DNA of 64,000 bases, from assembly GCF_007993045.1 (NCBI RefSeq), contig NZ_VOOR01000004.1, forward strand, positions 124,001 to 188,000. The letters are read 5' to 3'. This DNA comes from Phaeodactylibacter luteus. GTDB taxonomy: Bacteria; Bacteroidota; Bacteroidia; Chitinophagales; Saprospiraceae. Shown one piece after another: positions 60,389 through 64,000 of this stretch (position 1 is its first letter; the number at the start of each line of letters is the position of its first letter). The translations under genes were made by a program, and so were the position numbers. The notes under the pieces are model-generated. The model made no database searches and was not told where the DNA came from. It saw only the letters and a program-made list of their open reading frames with translations.

Positions 60389-61888
60389 TTAGCCTTTTTC
60401 GCGCAAGCGCTTCAATGCAGCTTGTACCTGTGCCCGCTCGAGCTGCCCAAGATAGGCCAGGTAGGCGAGTAGGAGAATGGTGTTGAGGCCCAGCCCGGCG
60501 ATGAAGCCCGGCCGAAAGTAGACGGCGGCTAAGCGGCTGCCACCGTAAACGAGCAAGGCGCCAATAATGTACAGGGCCATCCGCCCAACAGGGTAAGGGA
60601 TCGGGTAATACCGCTGCCCAGTCCAATAGCTGGCCAGGGCCATGAATCCATAACAGGCCAGCGCAGCTATGCCCGGTGCCAGCAGCCCGTAGTACGGAAT
60701 GAGCCATAGGTTGAGCCCAAAGGTGATCAGGGTGCCTCCGGTGGCGATATAGCCCCCGATGACTGTCCGGTCTGCCAGTTTGTACCAGATGCTGAAATTG
60801 TAGTAAAGCCCCAGGAAAAGGTAGGCCAAGAGCAGGTAAGGGACTACCGCAAGCCCCTCTCGGAGGTCTTCTCCAAGGTAATACTGCACCACATCAATGT
60901 AGAGCATGATGCCCGCAAAAGCCAGGCAGCCTACCAGTGTGAAGCCTTTGCCTACCTGCGCGTACAAAGCACTCTTGTCCTTCCTTTCCGCATTGCGGAA
61001 GAAAAAAGGCTCCGCAGCATAATTGAAAGCTTGGGTAAAGAGGTTCATCAATACCGCCAGCTTAGCTGCTGCCCCATATTGCCCTACCTGTACGAGGTTG
61101 TAATCAAGGTCGTCCGATGCTAGCCGTTTCAGGAGGGGGATGCCGGCAAACTGATTGATGATCCCGGCTACGCCTACTACGACTAGTGGGGCTGCATACC
61201 ACAGCATGCGCTTCCAAAGCCCCCGATCGAAGCGCCACTGCATTTTGAACAGCTCAGGGGACAACAGCAGAAGGACCGTACCGCTAGCGATGAGGTTGGA
61301 TAAAAAGACCAGCCCAATGGCCCGTTCGGGTGAGTAGAGGGCACCTGCCCAGCCATAGCCCTGCTGGGCCAGCCAAGGGCAGGCCTTGAGAAAGAAAAAA
61401 ATAGCCAGGATGTTGACAACGATGTTCAGGGTCTTGATCAACGCGAAACGGATAGGACGGTTGTCGAGGCGCAGCCGTGCAAAAGGGATGGCAGCAACAG
61501 CGTCGAAGGCGATGATCAGGGTGAACCAGCGGATGTATTCTGGCCGGTCCGGGTATTCAAGCCAAGCCGCAATGTCTTGCGTGAACAGGAAAGACAAAGC
61601 GGTGAGCACAGCGGTGGAGCCTAGCAGGCTGAGCGTCGCTGTGGAGAAACTGCGCTCCAAGTCAGCGTCACGGTTCCCAAACCGGAAGAAGGCGGTCTCC
61701 ATCCGGTAGGTGAAAAGGACCATCAATAGCGCCGCCCAGGCGTAAAGGTCGGTAACGACCCCGTAAGCGCCCCCGCTGAAGTAACGGGTGAGGAAAGGCG
61801 TGAGAATGACAAAGTGCAACAGCCGGCTAAGGATGCTGCTCGTGCCATAAATTGCCGTTTCGCCGGCTAGCTTTTTGAGTAGGGACAA
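60389..61888 (-). CDS. Polysaccharide/lipid flippase (Wzx-like, MOP superfamily)
   Basis: 499 residues with about 13-14 membrane helices. The N-terminal LAGETAIYGTSSILSRLLHF and LTRYFSGGAYGVVTDLYAWA are typical of Wzx-like oligosaccharide flippases in Bacteroidota, which move lipid-linked sugars across the inner membrane. EYLP-like charged loops and the Arg-rich FFRFGNRDADLERSFSTATL fit the family. No glycosyltransferases lie nearby, so it is an orphan. A possible minus-strand -7 box TAGCTTTG is at 61915-61922, about 20 nt before the transcription start to ATG interval. Confidence 0.9.
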   Translation of the reverse strand: MSLLKKLAGETAIYGTSSILSRLLHFVILTPFLTRYFSGGAYGVVTDLYAWAALLMVLFTYRMETAFFRFGNRDADLERSFSTATLSLLGSTAVLTALSFLFTQDIAAWLEYPDRPEYIRWFTLIIAFDAVAAIPFARLRLDNRPIRFALIKTLNIVVNILAIFFFLKACPWLAQQGYGWAGALYSPERAIGLVFLSNLIASGTVLLLLSPELFKMQWRFDRGLWKRMLWYAAPLVVVGVAGIINQFAGIPLLKRLASDDLDYNLVQVGQYGAAAKLAVLMNLFTQAFNYAAEPFFFRNAERKDKSALYAQVGKGFTLVGCLAFAGIMLYIDVVQYYLGEDLREGLAVVPYLLLAYLFLGLYYNFSIWYKLADRTVIGGYIATGGTLITFGLNLWLIPYYGLLAPGIAALACYGFMALASYWTGQRYYPIPYPVGRMALYIIGALLVYGGSRLAAVYFRPGFIAGLGLNTILLLAYLAYLGQLERAQVQAALKRLREKG

Positions 61889-61914
61889 AGGCGGTATGAT
61901 GCTGGTTTGGGGAG

Positions 61915-61922
61915 CAAAGCTA
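61915..61922 (-). promoter_or_regulatory. Possible -7 box of the flippase gene
   Basis: Minus-strand TAGCTTTG fits TAnnTTTG and lies 27 bp upstream of the ATG. No TTG at the expected distance was found. Confidence 0.35.
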
Positions 61923-61995
61923 GTGAAAAGCGGGCTGAAAAAGTAGGACAGCCGCTTCCTCCTGAACGATACGTTTTCCGCTTTGTTAGCTGCAC

Positions 61996-62496
61996 ATGAA
62001 AAAGAATCGTATACTACCTAAGCCTGGCCAGGAAAGTGTTTGGGACTATCCCCGCCCGCCCCGCCTTGAGCCGGTCAGCCAGCACATCACCATTTTGCAC
62101 GAAGGTGTACAGGTCGCCTCTACCCGGCAGGCTTACCGCATCTTGGAGACTAGCCACCCGCCTGTTTATTACTTGCCCCCTGCAGATGTACAGATGAGCC
62201 GTCTCCTGCCATCGGGATCGTATCAGACCCATTGCGAGTTCAAAGGCAAAGCAGTGTATTGGGACCTGGTAATAAACGGCGTACAGCGGGTGGAGCGCGC
62301 TGCATGGAGCTACCCTGATCCCCGCCCGGCCTTCGCGCAGGTAAAGGGTTTTTTGGCTTTCTACCCGAGCAAGGTAGAGGCTTGTTTTCTTGGGGAAGAA
62401 CGGGTGGCTGCTCAGGAAGGGGATTTCTATGGCGGCTGGATCACAGCGAATATCGTAGGCCCCTTTAAAGGCGGCAAAGGTACTTGGGGATGGTGA
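61996..62496 (+). CDS. DUF427 domain protein
   Basis: 166 residues. The conserved DUF427 pattern is present: SVWDYPRPPRLEPVSQHITI, then TRQAYRILETSHPPVYYLPP, CEFKGKAVYWDLVINGVQRV, and AAWSYPDPRPAFAQVKGFLA ending with the FYPSKVEAC segment. The family is cytoplasmic, widespread and of unknown biochemical function. It is divergent from the flippase gene. No leader or membrane segment is present. Confidence 0.9.
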   Translation: MKKNRILPKPGQESVWDYPRPPRLEPVSQHITILHEGVQVASTRQAYRILETSHPPVYYLPPADVQMSRLLPSGSYQTHCEFKGKAVYWDLVINGVQRVERAAWSYPDPRPAFAQVKGFLAFYPSKVEACFLGEERVAAQEGDFYGGWITANIVGPFKGGKGTWGW

Positions 62497-62542
62497 CCTT
62501 GCCAGTTTTAGAACGGCCTTCTGTAAATTCAAATCAGGGCCT

Positions 62543-62550
62543 TATCTTTG
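62543..62550 (+). promoter_or_regulatory. Possible -7 box of the propeller-like gene
   Basis: TATCTTTG fits TAnnTTTG and would place the transcript start about 20 nt before the ATG at 62578. No TTG was found at the normal distance. Confidence 0.35.
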
Positions 62551-62577
62551 GAGTGGACCAAAAACTCCTAAAAACCG

Positions 62578-64000
62578 ATGAAAACGTCTCTATTTACTCT
62601 GGCCCTGCTTTTGGGAGGGCCCTTCCTCTTGGCTCAGCTGACGCTTGAGCGCGATATCAACCAAGAGCCCGCCAGTTCCGACCCCCGCACTTTTGCTTCT
62701 TTAGATGGCCAGGTCTTCTTTTTGGCCGATGATGGCGTACATGGGTTTGAGCCCCACCGCTATGACCCAGAATCGGGGGCATATGTGCTGCTGGCCGATT
62801 TGGCGGAGCTGACGGCCAGCGCCGGCACGTCTGCTATGGTGGCCCATGGCGGCAAACTGTATTTTGATGCCCGTTCCACTAGTGCTACCCGGCACCTGTA
62901 TGTTTATGACCCCACCGATGAGGCTGTACAGCGTGTTTACACCGATCAGGGGGCCGATATCCGCAACCCCAGCAACTTGTTTGCTCACGATGGCTGGCTA
63001 TACTTCAGCTATGAGAATAGCGAATGGGGCATTGAGCTGGGCCGCCTGCAGCTGAGCACACAGGAGCTGCTCGCTTACGACATCAACCCTGAAGGGGACA
63101 GTAGCCCCAACTATTTCAACTTTGCAGATGGCGCCATCTGGTTTTCTGCCAATGATGGAACGAGCAGCAGCCGGCTTTGGCGGTTGGTGTTGTCATCCGG
63201 AATGGTGGAAAACGTCCTCTATGAGAGCCCAAATGGGCATTTCCCCAGCATCAACCGCATGGCCCACTACGATGGGCGTCTCTATTTTCAGGGCTTCATC
63301 CCTGGCATGGGCGATGAGTTTTGGGTATACGATATCACCTCAAACAGCCTGTTGGGCCTACCTGAAATCTTTCCCGGTCCAGGCAGCAGCAACCCGTTCA
63401 GCTTTGCGCTGCTCAATGGCGATGTTTATTTCTCTGCCCGGGAGCTGGGCAATGGCCGTGAGGTGCGCCGGTTCAATACAACAACTTTGGAGGTGGAGCT
63501 GGCAGTGGACGTAGCCCCTGGCAGCAGCAGTAGCGACCCAGCTGGGCTCACGGCAGTCGATGGCCGGCTTTACTTTATTGGCGGAGCCGATTTGAACGAC
63601 CGCCGCCTGTACTCCTTTGATCCCATCTCAGGCGTACTTGAAGAGGAGGCCAGCCTGGGCAACAGCAGCGTGCCGGTTTACCTCTCTATTGAGCATGAGC
63701 TGAACGGTGTGCTCTACCTCTCCGGTTTGCACCCTGAAGTAGGCGATGAACTGCTCACCTTCACCCCCGGCGGAGATGTACTGTCTGTAGCAGCGGATAT
63801 CAACACCAAGACAATTGGCTCAGACCCGCACGGTTTCACCGCTTCCAATGGCAAGCTGTACTTTGGAGCCTATGAGGCGAATAGCGGGCGGGAGATTTGG
63901 GTCTATGACCCGGCTACTGGCAGTACGGATTTGCTTTCCGATAACCCTGGAAGTACCAACCCTAGCAGTTTCGCCCCGCTTGATGGCCGGCTCTACTTTG
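62578..64000 (+). CDS. Exported repeat protein of propeller type, partial (3' end beyond window)
   Basis: The frame is open from the ATG at 62578 to the right edge, 474 codons visible. Signal peptide MKTSLFTLALLLGGPFLLAQ. The rest consists of repeats of about 50 residues with the pattern G-x-L-Y-F-x-x, then E-[IL]-W-x-Y-D-x-x-x-G (LDGQVFFLADDGVHGFEPHR; LNGDVYFSARELGNGREVRR; SNGKLYFGAYEANSGREIWV). This resembles the ELWxxDGT-type propeller proteins of Bacteroidota, which often carry T9SS sorting tails; the tail would lie outside the window. Role unknown, probably a secreted surface protein. Confidence 0.8.
   Translation, partial: MKTSLFTLALLLGGPFLLAQLTLERDINQEPASSDPRTFASLDGQVFFLADDGVHGFEPHRYDPESGAYVLLADLAELTASAGTSAMVAHGGKLYFDARSTSATRHLYVYDPTDEAVQRVYTDQGADIRNPSNLFAHDGWLYFSYENSEWGIELGRLQLSTQELLAYDINPEGDSSPNYFNFADGAIWFSANDGTSSSRLWRLVLSSGMVENVLYESPNGHFPSINRMAHYDGRLYFQGFIPGMGDEFWVYDITSNSLLGLPEIFPGPGSSNPFSFALLNGDVYFSARELGNGREVRRFNTTTLEVELAVDVAPGSSSSDPAGLTAVDGRLYFIGGADLNDRRLYSFDPISGVLEEEASLGNSSVPVYLSIEHELNGVLYLSGLHPEVGDELLTFTPGGDVLSVAADINTKTIGSDPHGFTASNGKLYFGAYEANSGREIWVYDPATGSTDLLSDNPGSTNPSSFAPLDGRLYF

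Overview
The window comes from a Bacteroidota chromosome with high overall GC. It most resembles the marine Saprospiria (Lewinella/Phaeodactylibacter type); that placement is inferred from gene content, not from a search. Supporting signs are two large secreted proteins with type IX secretion (T9SS) C-terminal sorting domains, the T9SS component PorQ, a SusC/SusD pair, a GLPGLI protein beside a TonB-dependent receptor, many outer-membrane barrels, and TTG/TAnnTTTG promoters such as the one before oxyR.

Layout. 1-2948: exported catalase-peroxidase KatG (cut by the left edge), divergent from OxyR with both redox cysteines. 3221-5882: two barrel proteins around a lipoprotein-like amine oxidase. 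5883-7683: a gene-free repeat graveyard. 7684-12029: an AT-rich, foreign-looking island holding a small secreted peptide, a GLPGLI protein, a TonB-dependent receptor and an ISL3 transposase tail. 12232-13617: a conserved Bacteroidota membrane/outer-membrane pair. 13732-23175: two paralogous membrane-anchored glucosaminidase-like proteins (one apparently catalytically dead), a Cys-rich exported protein, SusC and SusD. 23337-25722: RluA-type pseudouridine synthase and a COG3044-type ATPase. 26473-30123: T9SS metalloprotease. 30210-32273: QueE and a MATE exporter. 32702-37913: an unusual fusion of two degenerate Ddl-like ATP-grasp units, a membrane segment and three PASTA repeats, then a coiled-coil lipoprotein and an FtsX/LolC-type permease. 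38056-46462: T9SS carboxypeptidase, TonB receptor, bestrophin, DUF2214 protein, NrtR-like regulator, lipoprotein. 46773-51456: MacB-type export operon. 51864-58758: thioredoxin-like protein, membrane patatin, MORN lipoprotein, PorQ, propeller lipoprotein. 59506-64000: a broken RND pump gene, a flippase, a DUF427 protein and an incomplete propeller-like exported protein.

The most striking feature is not a gene. Three families of short non-coding inverted-repeat elements (MITEs) are scattered through the window. MITE-A has about 12 copies: it is 182-208 bp, has about 20-bp terminal inverted repeats starting GGGCG, and shows 8-bp target duplications at four copies (perfect at three, 7/8 at one). 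MITE-B is about 170 bp, bounded by CTAG. MITE-C is 92-208 bp, has GAGCGTGT ends and TAA duplications. They are nested in each other (B in A at 25743-26100, B in C at 51437-51770). They sit at or just after stop codons, supply the C-terminus of one protein, split an export operon, and one abuts a truncated RND gene. The ISL3 transposase remnant fits the end type and 8-bp duplication of MITE-A.

No tRNA, rRNA or CRISPR array was seen. Most genes look like cell-envelope and surface functions: oxidative defence, protein secretion by T9SS, nutrient receptors, export pumps and envelope lipoproteins.
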